A stretch of DNA of 64,000 nt, taken from the NCBI RefSeq assembly GCF_000620705.1, contig NZ_KK211167.1:298135-362134 (forward strand), written 5' to 3'. This document shows positions 26,796-37,997 of the stretch, in pieces. The notes under the pieces were generated by a model, which ran no database searches, was not told the DNA's origin, and saw nothing but the letters and a program-made list of their open reading frames with translations. Position 1 is the first letter of the stretch. Each line of letters begins with the position of its first letter. A program made the translations under genes and the position numbers. The DNA comes from Nocardioides sp. URHA0020 (GTDB taxonomy: Bacteria; Actinomycetota; Actinomycetes; Propionibacteriales; Nocardioidaceae).

Positions 26796-27965
26796 ATGAT
26801 GCCCGACATGACGTACGAGCTGGGACAGGGCACCGGACCGCTGCGGGGAGTGAAGGTCGTCGAGATCGCGGGGATCGGGCCGGGGCCGCACGCGTGCATG
26901 ATCCTGGCGGACCTCGGGGCGGACGTGATCCGCATCGAGCGTCCGGGCGGTCAGGCGCTCGCGGGCGGGGCGACGATGCTGCTCAACCGCGGCCGGCCGA
27001 GCGTCGCGCTCAACCTCAAGGACCCGCAGGCGGTCGCCACGGTGCTGGAGCTCGTCCGGACCGCCGACGTCGTGATCGAGGGCATGCGGCCGGGCGTGAC
27101 CGAGCGGCTCGGGCTGGGCCCGGAGGACTGCCTCGCCGTCAACGAGCGGATCGTCTACGGCCGGATGACCGGCTGGGGCCAGGACGGCCCGCTGGCGCAG
27201 GCCGCCGGGCACGACATGAACTACATCGCCATCACCGGCGCGCTGCAGATGATGGGCCAGGACAAGGCCCGCCCGCACTTCCCGAGCAACCTGGTCGGAG
27301 ACTTCGGCGGTGGATCGACGTACCTCGTCATCGGCATCCTCGCCGCTCTCCTCGAGGCGCGGCTCTCCGGCAAGGGGCAGGTGATCGACGCGGCGATCGT
27401 CGACGGCACCGCCCACCTCAACGCCATGTCCGCCGCCTTCCTCGCCAGTGGCGGCTACACCGAGGAGCGCGCGGCCAACCTGCTCGACGGCGGCGTGCCC
27501 TTCTACGACATCTACGAGACCTCCGACGGCAAGCACCTGAGCGTCGGGTCGCTGGAGCCGCAGTTCTTCGACGCGCTGGTCACGACCCTCGGGGTCAAGG
27601 AGACCTGCCCGGGTCAGGGCGAGCCGGAGCGGTACGACGAGATGCGCGGCGTCCTCACCGACACGTTCCGGACCCGGACCCAGGCCGAGTGGGTCGAGAT
27701 CTTCGAGGGCACCGACGCCTGCGTCGCCGGCATCATCCCGCTCACCGAGGCCGTCGAGCACCCGCACATGAAGGCCCGGGGCGTCTTCGTCGAGCACGAG
27801 GGGCTGGTCCAGCCCACGCCCGCCCCGCGCTTCTCCCGTACGCCGCCGACGCTGACGCTCCCGCCCCCGAGGGCCGCCGGCGAGCACACCCGAGAGGCGC
27901 TCGCCGCCTGGGGGATCGACGGCGTCGACGACCTCGTCCAGCGTGGCGTCGCCGTCCAGACCTGA
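26796..27965 (+). CDS. Alpha-methylacyl-CoA racemase / CaiB-BaiF CoA-transferase family
   Basis: A 389-residue class III CoA-transferase fold protein of the racemase branch. GIGPGPHACMILADLGADVI near residues 27-46 is the family N-terminus. AGHDMNY (His139) and VGDFGGGS (Asp169) carry the catalytic His and Asp pair known from M. tuberculosis MCR. It would epimerise 2-methyl branched acyl-CoAs so that beta-oxidation can proceed. ATGs at 26796, 26799 and 26808 are all possible, and no Shine-Dalgarno settles the choice. The racemase fits the acyl-CoA genes elsewhere in the window. Confidence 0.9.
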   Translation: MMPDMTYELGQGTGPLRGVKVVEIAGIGPGPHACMILADLGADVIRIERPGGQALAGGATMLLNRGRPSVALNLKDPQAVATVLELVRTADVVIEGMRPGVTERLGLGPEDCLAVNERIVYGRMTGWGQDGPLAQAAGHDMNYIAITGALQMMGQDKARPHFPSNLVGDFGGGSTYLVIGILAALLEARLSGKGQVIDAAIVDGTAHLNAMSAAFLASGGYTEERAANLLDGGVPFYDIYETSDGKHLSVGSLEPQFFDALVTTLGVKETCPGQGEPERYDEMRGVLTDTFRTRTQAEWVEIFEGTDACVAGIIPLTEAVEHPHMKARGVFVEHEGLVQPTPAPRFSRTPPTLTLPPPRAAGEHTREALAAWGIDGVDDLVQRGVAVQT

Positions 27966-28042
27966 CGCCGTCCGCGGCCCTGCCGACCGGCGGCACCGCC
28001 CGGCCCTAGGCCTGTTGACACATATTCAGTAAGGTGGCAGGC

Positions 28043-29479
<1,437 letters not shown>

Positions 29480-29524
29480 CGGCCCGATCGGTCACCCCTG
29501 AGGTAGACAACCAAGGAGGCAGAC

Positions 29525-29719
29525 ATGGGTCTGGGAGACAAGGCAGAGAACAAGGTCGAGAACCTCAAGGGCCAGGGCAAGGAGTCGGCTGGCAAGGCCA
29601 CCGGCAACGAGCAGCTCGAGGCGGAGGGCAAGGGCGACCAGGCCTCCTCGAAGGTGAAGGACGCCGGCGAGAAGGTCAAGGACGCGGTCGGCGACGTCAA
29701 GGACGGCTTCTCCAAGTAG
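29525..29719 (+). CDS. CsbD family stress-response protein
   Basis: A 64-residue, highly charged, Lys/Glu/Gly-rich protein of the CsbD family, small soluble proteins induced by general stress whose molecular role is unknown. The repeated K-V-K-D-A and G-K-G-D patterns and predicted amphipathic character fit the family. AAGGAGG stands about seven bases before the ATG, a strong ribosome site that implies high expression. It is a single gene. Confidence 0.9.
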   Translation: MGLGDKAENKVENLKGQGKESAGKATGNEQLEAEGKGDQASSKVKDAGEKVKDAVGDVKDGFSK

Positions 29720-29762
29720 CACCACGAGCGTCGAGAAGTACCCAGCATCACACCGCGTCGAT

Positions 29763-29924
29763 GTGGGTCTGACGGGCTGCTGCGTCTACAGTTGTCGAAG
29801 CAGCCCGTTCAGTCTTGCCTCGGGCTTCGGCCGATCTCCTCGAGATCGAGCCCCTCACATCGTGAGGCAGCTTCTCCGCTCCTCGCCCGCACGGCGAGGT
29901 TCAGCTTGGCGAGACACGCCAACA
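29763..29924 (+). promoter_or_regulatory. Hairpin-rich 5' leader of the DEAD-box helicase gene
   Basis: Five perfect stem-loops stand in a row: 29772-29808 (10-bp stem ACGGGCTGCT), 29832-29848 (CGATCTC, 3-base loop), 29853-29867 (CCTCAC, 3-base loop), 29881-29899 (CCTCGCC, 5-base loop) and 29906-29922 (TTGGCG, 5-base loop). The last ends two bases before the GTG at 29925. The frame is open throughout, but its codons lack the GC third-position bias of the helicase. The first hairpin could also terminate csbD. A cis-regulatory or autoregulatory RNA is likely. Confidence 0.55.
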
Positions 29925-31406
29925 GTGAGTGATCTTCTCTTGTCTACTGCAGTGTCTGCTGCGGGCTTCGCCGAACTCGGCGTCCCCGCCTCCCTGACCG
30001 TCGTCCTCGCGGACCTCGGCATCACCTCCCCGACTCCGATCCAGGCCGCCACGCTGCCCGACTCCCTCGCGGGTCGCGACGTGCTCGGCCGTGGCCGCAC
30101 CGGCTCCGGCAAGACGTACGCGTTCCTGCTGCCGCTGGTCGCCCGCCTCGCCGCCTCCGGCAGGACCGCCCAGTCCCGCAAGCCGCGCGCGCTGATCATG
30201 GCGCCGACGCGTGAGCTCGTGAACCAGATCAACGAGGCCCTCAAGCCGCTGGCGAGGACCGCCAACCTCAGCACCCAGACCGTCTTCGGCGGCGTCGGCC
30301 AGAACCCGCAGGTCCAGGGCCTGCGCAAGGGCATCGACATCGTCCTGGCCTGCCCCGGCCGGCTCGAGGACCTGATGGGCCAGGGTCACGTCGACCTGAG
30401 CCAGGTCGAGATCACGATCCTCGACGAGGCCGACCACATGGCCGACCTCGGCTTCCTGCCCGGCGTCCGCCGGATCATGGACCAGACGCCCCGCACCGGT
30501 CAGCGCCTGCTCTTCTCGGCGACGCTCGACAAGGCGATCGACGTCCTGGTCAAGCGCTTCCTGCAGAACCCGGTCACCCACCAGGCCGACTCGGCGCAGT
30601 CGCCGGTCGCGCTGATGGACCACCACGTCCTGCACCTGCCGCGCGAGCACCGCGTCTCGGTCCTCACCGACCTGACGAGCGCCCCCGGTCGCACCGTCGT
30701 CTTCACCCGCACCAAGCACGGCGCGAAGGCGCTGACGCGCCAGCTCAACAGCAACGGCGTGCCGACGGTCGAGCTCCACGGCAACCTGAGCCAGAACGCC
30801 CGCACCCGCAACATGGAGGCGTTCCACTCCGGCAAGGCCACCACCCTGGTCGCGACCGATATCGCCGCGCGCGGCATCCACGTCGACGACGTGGCGCTGG
30901 TCGTCCACGCCGACCCGCCGGTCGAGCACAAGGCCTACCTGCACCGCTCCGGTCGTACGGCGCGCGCGGGTGCCAAGGGCACCGTCATCACCCTGATGAC
31001 CGACGAGCAGGTGCGCGACGTGCGCGACCTGACCCGGGCCGCGGGCATCAAGCCCACGACCACCAAGATCAACGGCGCGAGCCACCCGCTCCTCGCGGAG
31101 CTCGCTCCCGGCGAGCGCTCGCTGCCCGGTGGCCTGGTCACCGAGGCGACGTTCGAGGGCAACCGCTCCGCCGGTGGCGGCGGCGGTGGCCGACGCGGTG
31201 GCGGTGGCGGCGGTCGTCGCTCCGGCGGTGGCGGACGCTCCGGCGCCCCGAAGTCCGGTGGCGCGCCCAAGTCCGGCGGTGCTGCGAAGTCCGGGTCCGC
31301 CAAGTCCGGCACCGGCGGCGCGCGTCGTCGTCCGGCGGCGGCAGCCTCCTCGGGCGGCAGCCAGCTGCGCCACAGCAGCGCGTCCTTCAGCTCCGGCCGC
31401 CGCTGA
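29925..31406 (+). CDS. DEAD-box ATP-dependent RNA helicase
   Basis: A 493-residue RNA helicase that remodels RNA structure, probably in ribosome assembly, mRNA decay or cold growth. Motifs in order: Q-motif SPTPIQ near 35-40, Walker A GRTGSGKT at 57-64, PTREL, DEADHMADLGF near 165, SAT, then ATDIAARGIHV and HRSGRTARAG in the second RecA domain. The last 95 residues are a Gly/Arg/Ser/Lys tail typical of RNA-binding RGG extensions. The GTG at 29925 is chosen from the family N-terminus; no Shine-Dalgarno is seen, so access may depend on the structured leader. Confidence 0.92.
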   Translation: MSDLLLSTAVSAAGFAELGVPASLTVVLADLGITSPTPIQAATLPDSLAGRDVLGRGRTGSGKTYAFLLPLVARLAASGRTAQSRKPRALIMAPTRELVNQINEALKPLARTANLSTQTVFGGVGQNPQVQGLRKGIDIVLACPGRLEDLMGQGHVDLSQVEITILDEADHMADLGFLPGVRRIMDQTPRTGQRLLFSATLDKAIDVLVKRFLQNPVTHQADSAQSPVALMDHHVLHLPREHRVSVLTDLTSAPGRTVVFTRTKHGAKALTRQLNSNGVPTVELHGNLSQNARTRNMEAFHSGKATTLVATDIAARGIHVDDVALVVHADPPVEHKAYLHRSGRTARAGAKGTVITLMTDEQVRDVRDLTRAAGIKPTTTKINGASHPLLAELAPGERSLPGGLVTEATFEGNRSAGGGGGGRRGGGGGGRRSGGGGRSGAPKSGGAPKSGGAAKSGSAKSGTGGARRRPAAAASSGGSQLRHSSASFSSGRR

Positions 31407-31428
31407 TCGGCGCCCTCATGTGTGACGT

Positions 31429-31468
31429 TGTCCGGGACGGGGTGTGGGAGCACCCCGTCCCGGGGACA
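31429..31468 (+). terminator. Strong hairpin after the helicase gene
   Basis: GGGACGGGGTG (31434-31444) pairs with CACCCCGTCCC (31451-31461) over a six-base loop. A second block, TGTCC with GGACA, extends the stem after a two-base bulge. It lies 23 bases after the helicase stop and just before the next gene. There is no T-run, which is common for actinobacterial terminators. Confidence 0.6.
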
Positions 31469-31476
31469 GCGATCTC

Positions 31477-32076
31477 GTGGGGGTGAGCGCGGTGCGGCAG
31501 GCGGTGACGATCGGGTTCCTGGTCGCAGGCACGGTCCTGCTCGGGGTCTCGTTCCGCATCGAGCCCGGCAGCGTGTGGTTCTACCCGTCCGCCCTCGCGC
31601 TCGCCGCGGTCTGGGCGGTCGGTGCGCTCGCCAGCGGCCCCGTGCCGCTGGGAGACCGTCGGGTCCTCCCTCCCCTGGCCGTCGGGGTGCTGCTGGCCGG
31701 CGTGTTCGTGCTCGGCGCGTTGATCGTGCGCGAGCTGTCGGTCCTCGATGACCAGGTCGCCGCGGTCACGGCGTACGCCGTGCGCGGCTCCGGACCGCTC
31801 GTCGCGGCGGTCACGCTGGTGACCGGCGCCGGCGAGGAGCTCTTCTTCCGCGGCGCCGTCTACGACCGCTTCCCGCGGCGCCCGGTCGTCGCCACCACCG
31901 CGGTGTACGCCGTGGTGACCCTCGCGACCGGCAACCTCGCCCTGGTCCTCGCCGCCATCCTGCTCGGCCTCGTGGTCGCGCTGGTGCGCCGGTGGTCCGG
32001 CGGCGTGCTGGCCCCCATCGTCGTCCACGTCACGTGGTCGCTCGTGATGCTGCTCGCGCTGCCCCAGCTCTTCTAG
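31477..32076 (+). CDS. CPBP-family intramembrane metalloprotease
   Basis: A protein of about 199 residues with some six membrane helices and the CPBP/Abi signature: GEELFFRGAVYDRF, whose paired Glu and Arg bind metal, and a later HVTWS histidine motif. Members process or sequester membrane substrates such as prenylated proteins or anti-sigma factors; no partner is evident. The start is a GTG at 31477 or 31483, just after the hairpin. The TAG stop overlaps the stop of the convergent SDR gene by two bases. Confidence 0.8.
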   Translation: MGVSAVRQAVTIGFLVAGTVLLGVSFRIEPGSVWFYPSALALAAVWAVGALASGPVPLGDRRVLPPLAVGVLLAGVFVLGALIVRELSVLDDQVAAVTAYAVRGSGPLVAAVTLVTGAGEELFFRGAVYDRFPRRPVVATTAVYAVVTLATGNLALVLAAILLGLVVALVRRWSGGVLAPIVVHVTWSLVMLLALPQLF

Positions 32077-32951
32077 TCCTGGGCGACCGCGAGCCGGACC
32101 GCCTCGGCGTACGTCATCGGCTCGTCCGGGAGCAGGTCGCGGATCGAGTGGTCGGTGACGATCACCTCGGTGCCCATCGAGTCGATCAGGTTGCGCCCCG
32201 TGGTGGTGTCGACGTCGGTGACGAACGAGATCCAGCGTGACGACAGCCCCGGCGTCAGCAGCGGCACCGTGATGATCGGAACCGTGCGGCCCTGGATGAC
32301 CTCGGCCGCCTGCTGCAGCATCTCGACGTACGTCAGCTGCTCGGGCCCGCCGATCTCGAAGACCCGCGCGTACGCCGCCTCCAGGCCCACGACACCGGCG
32401 AGGTAGCGCACCACGTCGTCGAGGGCGATCGGCTGGGTCCGGGTCGCGGCCCACTTCGGCACCACCATCGCCGGCAGGTTCTTCACGAGCTGGCGGGTCA
32501 TCTCCCACGAGATGCCGCCCGCGCCGACCACGATCGCGGCACGCAGCACGGTGACCGGCACGCCGGCCTCGCCGAGCAGCCGCTCGACCTCGCGGCGCGA
32601 GCGCAGGTGGGCGGAGAGCTTGTCGGAGTCCTTGCCGAGACCGCCGAGGAAGACGATCTGACGCACGCCGCAGGCAGCGGCGGCGAGCCCGAAGGCGCGC
32701 GCGGCCTCGGCGTCCTTCTGCTCGAAGTCGTCGTCGTCCAGCGAGTGCACCAGGTAGATCGCGACGTCGACACCGTCCAACGGGGCCGCGAGGCTGCCGG
32801 GATCCGAGACGTCGCCCGCCACCGGGTCGCCGGGACCGTCGTACGCCTCGGGGCGGCGGGTCATCGCGCGGACGTCGTGGCCGCGGTCGATGAGCTCGGG
32901 CACCAGCCGGCTCCCCACGAATCCGGTCGCGCCGGTCACCAGTACCTGCAC
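32073..32951 (-). CDS. NAD(P)-binding atypical SDR (NmrA/NAD-dependent epimerase-like)
   Basis: A 292-residue Rossmann protein. GATGFVG at residues 7-13 binds the dinucleotide, and the following segments (DVSDPGSLAAPL, then AIYLVHSL and IVFLGGLGKDSDKLSAHLRS) match atypical SDRs annotated as NAD(P)H-binding proteins. The classic Tyr-x3-Lys catalytic pair is not evident, so a reductive role is uncertain. The GTG at 32951 is chosen because GAGGAGG lies about six bases upstream. It converges with the CPBP gene. Confidence 0.83.
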   Translation of the reverse strand: MQVLVTGATGFVGSRLVPELIDRGHDVRAMTRRPEAYDGPGDPVAGDVSDPGSLAAPLDGVDVAIYLVHSLDDDDFEQKDAEAARAFGLAAAACGVRQIVFLGGLGKDSDKLSAHLRSRREVERLLGEAGVPVTVLRAAIVVGAGGISWEMTRQLVKNLPAMVVPKWAATRTQPIALDDVVRYLAGVVGLEAAYARVFEIGGPEQLTYVEMLQQAAEVIQGRTVPIITVPLLTPGLSSRWISFVTDVDTTTGRNLIDSMGTEVIVTDHSIRDLLPDEPMTYAEAVRLAVAQD

Positions 32952-33008
32952 TCGGTCCTCCTCGTTGCGGCTGCGGCTCACCCGACGATGTACCCAGTCG
33001 CGGGGCGT

Positions 33009-33734
33009 TCAGCGAGCGCGGCGGGCGATGTCCTCACGACGAGTCTCGTCCATGGCCGCCTCGTACGCCGACACCAGGCTGGCGATCGAGAGCGGCTTGA
33101 GCCGCTCCACGACTCCGCGGAGGGTGTCGGCCGAGGCGCCCTCGGCGCGGTAGACCGGCCACACCATGGTCCGGAAGAGCTCGTTGAGCTCCTTGGCGAG
33201 CTGGCGGCCGTGCTCGGCGTACACCTCCGCGGCGGCGAGCGCAGCCTCGACCGGGAAGCCCAGGTCGAGCAGCCCGAGCCCGACCGAGAGCTGCGACACG
33301 GCGACCTCGTAGCGCCCGCGCTTGGCGGGGAAGACGATGCCGAGCGCGGACAGGGTGGTGAGCTCGTCGTCGGTCAGCGGCCGGCCGGCGCGGGTCTCCA
33401 GCTCGGCGCGCGACATCTCGACGGGCAGGTCGGCCTGCCACGGCGCGAGCATCGTGCGGTGCAGTGCGATGTCCTCCGGCGTGGCCTCCGCTGGGATCCG
33501 GGCGACGTACCGCTCGATCGCGGACAGCGTGAAGCCGTGGGCCTGGAGCTCCTGGACCAGCTCGAGCCGGGCGACGTGGTCGGGGGTGTAGTAGCCGGAC
33601 CGGCCGCGGCGCAGGGGCGGCGGCACCAGCCCCTTGGTCGTGTAGAACCGGATGTTGCGCACGCTCATGCCGACCCGGGCGGTGAGCTCGTCGAGGGTCA
33701 GCAGCTCCCGCAGGGACTCGACGCTGTCGTCCAT
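33009..33734 (-). CDS. MerR-family transcriptional regulator
   Basis: A 241-residue regulator. Residues about 8-75 are the MerR winged helix-turn-helix (LLTLDELTARVGMSVRNIRF, then YTTKGLVPPPLRRGRSGYYT). The long C-terminal half is an Ala/Leu-rich helical domain of unknown ligand, longer than metal-sensing MerR proteins and without a cysteine metal site. GGAG precedes the ATG at 33734. It is divergent from fadA-fadB, and a dyad suited to MerR binding sits in the gap, so it is the likely regulator of that beta-oxidation operon. Confidence 0.85.
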   Translation of the reverse strand: MDDSVESLRELLTLDELTARVGMSVRNIRFYTTKGLVPPPLRRGRSGYYTPDHVARLELVQELQAHGFTLSAIERYVARIPAEATPEDIALHRTMLAPWQADLPVEMSRAELETRAGRPLTDDELTTLSALGIVFPAKRGRYEVAVSQLSVGLGLLDLGFPVEAALAAAEVYAEHGRQLAKELNELFRTMVWPVYRAEGASADTLRGVVERLKPLSIASLVSAYEAAMDETRREDIARRAR

Positions 33735-33786
33735 GGCTCTCCTCGGTCGTCGCCGGGCCGTGACGTGCGCCACAACACCCGACTCC

Positions 33787-33814
33787 TTGACGGTGACAGT
33801 AATAGTGTCACAAT
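33787..33814 (+). promoter_or_regulatory. fadAB promoter with MerR-type dyad in the spacer
   Basis: TTGACG (33787-33792) and CACAAT (33809-33814) are spaced as a -35 and -10. The dyad GTGACA-N7-TGTCAC (33793-33811) fills the spacer and reaches into the -10. MerR proteins typically bind between these elements. The fadA start is about 55 bases downstream. Confidence 0.5.
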
Positions 33815-33868
33815 CGAGCGCAGGCACTCCGATTGACACCGATCCCCCCATTCTCTGAGTAGGACGTC

Positions 33869-35080
33869 ATGGCTGAAGCATTCGTGTACGACCACATCCG
33901 GACTCCTCGCGGCAAGGGCAAGGCGGCGGGCACGCTGCACGAGGTCAAGCCGGTCGACCTGGTCGTCGGGCTCCTCGACGAGATCCAGGTGCGCAACCCC
34001 ACGCTCGACCCCGCCCGGGTCGACGACGTCGTCCTCGGCGTGGTCTCGCCGATCGGCGAGCAGGGCGGCGACATCGCCAAGACCGCGGCCCTCAAGGCCG
34101 GCTACCCCGACACCGTCGCGGGCGTGCAGCTCAACCGCTTCTGCGCCTCCGGGCTCGAGGCCGTCAACCAGGCCGCGTCCCGCGTGCGCGGTGGCTTCGA
34201 GGACCTGATCCTCGCCGGCGGCGTCGAGTCGATGAGCCGCGTGGCCATGGGCTCCGACGGCGGCGCCTGGGCCTCCGACCCGGCGACCGCGTTCCAGGCC
34301 GGCTTCGTGCCCCAGGGCATCGGCGCCGACCTGATCGCCACCATCGAGGGCTGGAGCCGCGACGACGTCGACGCGTACGCCGCGGAGTCGCACCACCGCG
34401 CGGCCAAGGCGTGGGCCAACGGCTACTTCGCCAACTCCGTCGTGCCGGTCCGCGACCTCAACGGCCTCACCGTCCTCGACCACGACGAGACGATCCGCCC
34501 GGACACCAGCCCCGAGGGACTGGCCGGGCTGAAGCCGAGCTTCGCCGGCATCGGCGCGGACGCCGGCTTCGACGACGTCGCGCTCGAGAAGTACCACTGG
34601 GTCGAGCGGATCAACCACGTCCACCACGCCGGCAACTCCTCGGGCATCGTCGACGGCTCGGCGCTGGTCGCGATCGGCAGCGAGCAGGTCGGCTCCGACC
34701 TGGGGCTGACGCCGCGCGCCCGGATCGTCTCGGCCGCCGTCTCCGGCGCCGACCCGACGATCATGCTGACCGGGCCCGCCCCGGCCGCGCGCAAGGCACT
34801 GGCCAAAGCCGGCCTCGAGGTCGGCGACATCGACCTCTTCGAGATCAACGAGGCCTTCGCCGCCGTGGCCCTGCGGTTCATGCGTGACATGGGCATCGAC
34901 TCGGAGATCACCAACGTCAACGGTGGCGCCATCGCGATGGGCCACCCGCTCGGTGCGACCGGCGCGATGATCCTCGGCACGCTCATCGACGAGCTCCAGC
35001 GACGCGACCTGCGCCGCGGCCTCGCCACGCTCTGCGTCGGCGGCGGCATGGGCATCGCCACGATCGTCGAGCTGGTCTGA
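33869..35080 (+). CDS. fadA: Acetyl-CoA C-acyltransferase (thiolase)
   Basis: A 403-residue thiolase catalysing the last step of beta-oxidation, cleavage of 3-ketoacyl-CoA by CoA. The acyl-accepting cysteine is Cys92 in [11 protein letters not shown]. The catalytic histidine is in GHPLGATG near residue 358, and the second cysteine is in TLCVGGGMG near 390. The length is standard. It starts at 33869 and is followed after 53 bases by fadB, so together they encode a multifunctional fatty-acid oxidation complex, like M. tuberculosis fadA/fadB. Confidence 0.95.
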   Translation: MAEAFVYDHIRTPRGKGKAAGTLHEVKPVDLVVGLLDEIQVRNPTLDPARVDDVVLGVVSPIGEQGGDIAKTAALKAGYPDTVAGVQLNRFCASGLEAVNQAASRVRGGFEDLILAGGVESMSRVAMGSDGGAWASDPATAFQAGFVPQGIGADLIATIEGWSRDDVDAYAAESHHRAAKAWANGYFANSVVPVRDLNGLTVLDHDETIRPDTSPEGLAGLKPSFAGIGADAGFDDVALEKYHWVERINHVHHAGNSSGIVDGSALVAIGSEQVGSDLGLTPRARIVSAAVSGADPTIMLTGPAPAARKALAKAGLEVGDIDLFEINEAFAAVALRFMRDMGIDSEITNVNGGAIAMGHPLGATGAMILGTLIDELQRRDLRRGLATLCVGGGMGIATIVELV

Positions 35081-35133
35081 GCGATCCGCGACCAGAGCGC
35101 CGTACGAGCAGACTCTCCAGAACAGGACTTCAG

Positions 35134-37341
35134 ATGAGCACCAGCACCACCGAGCAGACCGCGGTCCGCTACGACCGCGACGCCGACGGCATCGTCACCC
35201 TGACCCTCGACGACCCGACCGCCAGCGCGAACACGATGAACGAGCTCTACCTCGAGTCGATGGCCGCGGCCGTCCAGCGGCTGTACGACGAGCTGGCCGC
35301 CGATGAGGCCAGCGTCACCGGCGTCGTGATCGCCAGCGCGAAGAAGACCTTCTTCGCCGGCGGCAACCTCAAGAACATGGTCACGGCGACCAAGGACGAC
35401 GCCGGGTCGGTCTTCGCGATGGGCGAGGCCGTCAAGGCCGGGCTGCGCAGGCTCGAGAAGTTCCCGAAGCCGGTGGTCGCGGCCATCAACGGTGCCGCCC
35501 TCGGCGGTGGCTTCGAGATCTGCCTGGCCACCAACCACCGGATCGCCGTCGACGACGACAAGGTGCTGATCGGGCTGCCCGAGTCGACGCTCGGCCTGCT
35601 GCCCGGCGGCGGCGGCGTCACCCGCGTCGTACGCCTGCTCGGCCTGCAGCAGGGCCTGATGGACGTGCTGCTCCCCGGCACCCAGTTCAAGCCCAGCGCC
35701 GCCCGGGAGAAGGGCCTGGTCGACGAGCTGGTCGCCACCCGCGAGGAGCTGGTCCCGGCCGCGAAGGCCTGGATCAAGGCCAACCCGGACGAGTCGCAGA
35801 ACCCGTGGGACAGGCCCGGCTACAAGATGCCCGGCGGTACGCCGAAGTCCCCGGCTCTCGCCGCGTTCCTGCCGGCCTTCCCGGCGCTGCTGCGCAAGCA
35901 GACCAAGGGCGCGCTCTACCAGGCGCCGCGGGCGATCCTGTCCGCCGCCGTCGAGGGCGCCTCGGTCGACTTCGAGACCGCCTCGCGCATCGAGTCGCGC
36001 TACCTGACCAACCTGATCGTCAACCAGGGCTCGAAGAACATGATCCAGGCGTTCTTCTTCGACCTGCAGGCCATCAACGCCGGCAAGCTCCGCCCGCAGG
36101 GCATCGAGCCCTACAAGGCCGTCAAGGTCGGCGTCCTCGGCGCCGGCATGATGGGCACCGGCATCGCCTACTCCTGTGCCCGCGCGGGCATGGAGGTCGT
36201 GCTCAAGGACGTGAGCGCCGAGGGCGCGGCCACGGGCAAGGCCTACTCCGAGGCGCTCAACGCCAAGGCCGTCTCCCGCGGCAAGCTGACCGAGGAGAAG
36301 TCGCAGGCGCTGCTGGACCGGATCACCCCGACCGCGGACCCGGCCGACCTGGCCGGCTGCGACCTGGTGATCGAGGCCGTGTTCGAGGACCCGGCGCTCA
36401 AGCAGCAGGTCTTCGCCGAGATCGCGCCGTACGTCAACGCCGACGCGCTGCTGTGCAGCAACACCTCGACGCTGCCGATCACCGAGCTCGCCACCGGCGT
36501 CGACCGCCCGGCGGACTTCATCGGCCTGCACTTCTTCTCCCCCGTGGACAAGATGCCGCTGGTCGAGATCATCAGGGGCAAGGAGACCTCGGACGTCGCG
36601 CTGGCGAAGGCGTACGACATCGTCCAGCAGATCCGCAAGACCCCGATCGTCGTCAACGACAGCCGTGGCTTCTACACCTCGCGCGTCATCGGCACGATGG
36701 TCAACGAGGGCCTGGCGATGCTCGCCGAGGGCGTCCACCCCGTCAGCATCGAGCGCGCGGGCACGCAGGACGGCTACCCGGTCGGTCCCCTCCAGCTCAG
36801 CGACGAGCTGAACATGGAGCTGATGGCCAAGATCGGCAAGGCGAGCAAGGACGCCGTCGAGCGCGACGGCGGCACCTACACGCCGCACCCGGGCGAGGCC
36901 GTCGTCGCGAAGATGATCGAGATCGGCCGTCCGTCGCGGCTCAAGGGCGCCGGCTTCTACGAGTACGTCGACGGCAAGCGCACCGGCGTCTGGTCGGGGC
37001 TGGCCGAGACGTTCCCGGTCGCCACCGAGTCGATCCCCTTCGAGGACATCAAGGACCGGCTGCTCTTCGTCGAGGCCATCGAGACCGCCAAGTGCTTCGA
37101 GGAGGGCGTCATCGAGTCGGCCGCCGCGGCCAACATCGGCTCCATCATGGGCATCGGCTTCCCGGCCCTGACCGGTGGCGCCGCGCAGTTCATGACCGGC
37201 TACGAGAGCACCGCGGGACAGGTCGGGCTCGGTGCCTTCGTGGCTCGCGCCGACGAGCTGGCCGAGAAGTACGGCGACCGCTTCCGCCCGACGGCCTACC
37301 TGCGCGACCTGGCCGCCTCCGGCGGCTCGTTCCCGGCCTAG
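35134..37341 (+). CDS. fadB: Fatty-acid oxidation alpha subunit: enoyl-CoA hydratase / 3-hydroxyacyl-CoA dehydrogenase
   Basis: A 735-residue bifunctional enzyme. Residues 1-300 are a crotonase domain with the oxyanion-hole segment [15 protein letters not shown] and a second Glu in [15 protein letters not shown]. From about 330 comes the NAD-binding dehydrogenase domain ([13 protein letters not shown]), with [14 protein letters not shown] and SRGFYTSRV containing catalytic residues. A C-terminal 3HCDH repeat ends the protein. It hydrates enoyl-CoA and oxidises the product for FadA. A histidine phosphatase gene begins three bases after its stop. Confidence 0.95.
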   Translation: MSTSTTEQTAVRYDRDADGIVTLTLDDPTASANTMNELYLESMAAAVQRLYDELAADEASVTGVVIASAKKTFFAGGNLKNMVTATKDDAGSVFAMGEAVKAGLRRLEKFPKPVVAAINGAALGGGFEICLATNHRIAVDDDKVLIGLPESTLGLLPGGGGVTRVVRLLGLQQGLMDVLLPGTQFKPSAAREKGLVDELVATREELVPAAKAWIKANPDESQNPWDRPGYKMPGGTPKSPALAAFLPAFPALLRKQTKGALYQAPRAILSAAVEGASVDFETASRIESRYLTNLIVNQGSKNMIQAFFFDLQAINAGKLRPQGIEPYKAVKVGVLGAGMMGTGIAYSCARAGMEVVLKDVSAEGAATGKAYSEALNAKAVSRGKLTEEKSQALLDRITPTADPADLAGCDLVIEAVFEDPALKQQVFAEIAPYVNADALLCSNTSTLPITELATGVDRPADFIGLHFFSPVDKMPLVEIIRGKETSDVALAKAYDIVQQIRKTPIVVNDSRGFYTSRVIGTMVNEGLAMLAEGVHPVSIERAGTQDGYPVGPLQLSDELNMELMAKIGKASKDAVERDGGTYTPHPGEAVVAKMIEIGRPSRLKGAGFYEYVDGKRTGVWSGLAETFPVATESIPFEDIKDRLLFVEAIETAKCFEEGVIESAAAANIGSIMGIGFPALTGGAAQFMTGYESTAGQVGLGAFVARADELAEKYGDRFRPTAYLRDLAASGGSFPA

Positions 37342-37343
37342 CA

Positions 37344-37997
37344 GTGGGGGTCCTGCTCCTGGTCCGGCACGGCCAGGCGTCGTTCGGCAGCGCCGACTAC
37401 GACGTCCTGTCCGAGACCGGCTGGGAGCAGGGCCGCCTGCTGGGCGCCTGGCTCCGCGAGCGCGGGCCGAGCCCGACCGCCGTTGTGCGCGGAGGGATGC
37501 GGCGCCACCGGGAGACCGCCGAGGCCGCCGGCTGGCCCGAGGCCGCGGTCGACCCGGGGTGGGACGAGTTCGACCACCTCTCGGTGGTCAGGGCCCACCC
37601 GGAGGCGCCGGGCGGCGACGTCGACCGCCGGGAGTTCCAGCGCGTCTTCGAGCTCGCGACCGCTCGCTGGACCGCGGGCCTGCACGACGACGAGTACGCC
37701 GAGTCGTGGTCGGCGTTCCGCGACCGGTCGACGGCCTCCTTTGACGCCGCCTGCGCGCAGGCCGGCCCCGGGCGGGTCGTCGTGGCGGTGACCTCCGGCG
37801 GCGTGATCGCCGCGCTCTGCGCCGCGCTGGTCGACCCGCAGGCCGATGCGGCGTCGTACGCCCGTCTCTGGAGCCGGTTCAACACGGTGCTCGTGAACTC
37901 CTCCGTCACGCGCGTGGTCGTCGGATCCACCGGTCCCCGGCTCCTGACGTTCAACGAGCACCCGCATCTCGAGGGCGGCGCGCTCACCTATCGGTGA
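37344..37997 (+). CDS. Histidine phosphatase family protein
   Basis: A 217-residue member of the phosphoglycerate-mutase-like histidine phosphatase superfamily. LLLVRHGQ at residues 4-11 includes the nucleophile His9. A later [14 protein letters not shown] segment sits where the family usually has GHGG, and Ser there replaces the second His, so activity may be altered. The GTG at 37344 is three bases after fadB, so it is probably in the same transcript. The substrate is unknown. Its TGA overlaps a GTG of the following ABC gene. Confidence 0.8.
   Translation: MGVLLLVRHGQASFGSADYDVLSETGWEQGRLLGAWLRERGPSPTAVVRGGMRRHRETAEAAGWPEAAVDPGWDEFDHLSVVRAHPEAPGGDVDRREFQRVFELATARWTAGLHDDEYAESWSAFRDRSTASFDAACAQAGPGRVVVAVTSGGVIAALCAALVDPQADAASYARLWSRFNTVLVNSSVTRVVVGSTGPRLLTFNEHPHLEGGALTYR

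Noticed and set aside
28015-28020. TTGACA as the -35 of the monooxygenase gene
   Set aside because: Seventeen bases downstream would place the -10 inside or next to the ribosome site and start codon. No suitable -10 is found there.
33793-33811. Shared operator between the tetR (7395) and fadAB (33793) promoters
   Set aside because: Both contain GTGAC/GTCAC arms, but the spacers differ (7 against 9 bases) and the regulators belong to different families. Short similar dyads are expected by chance.
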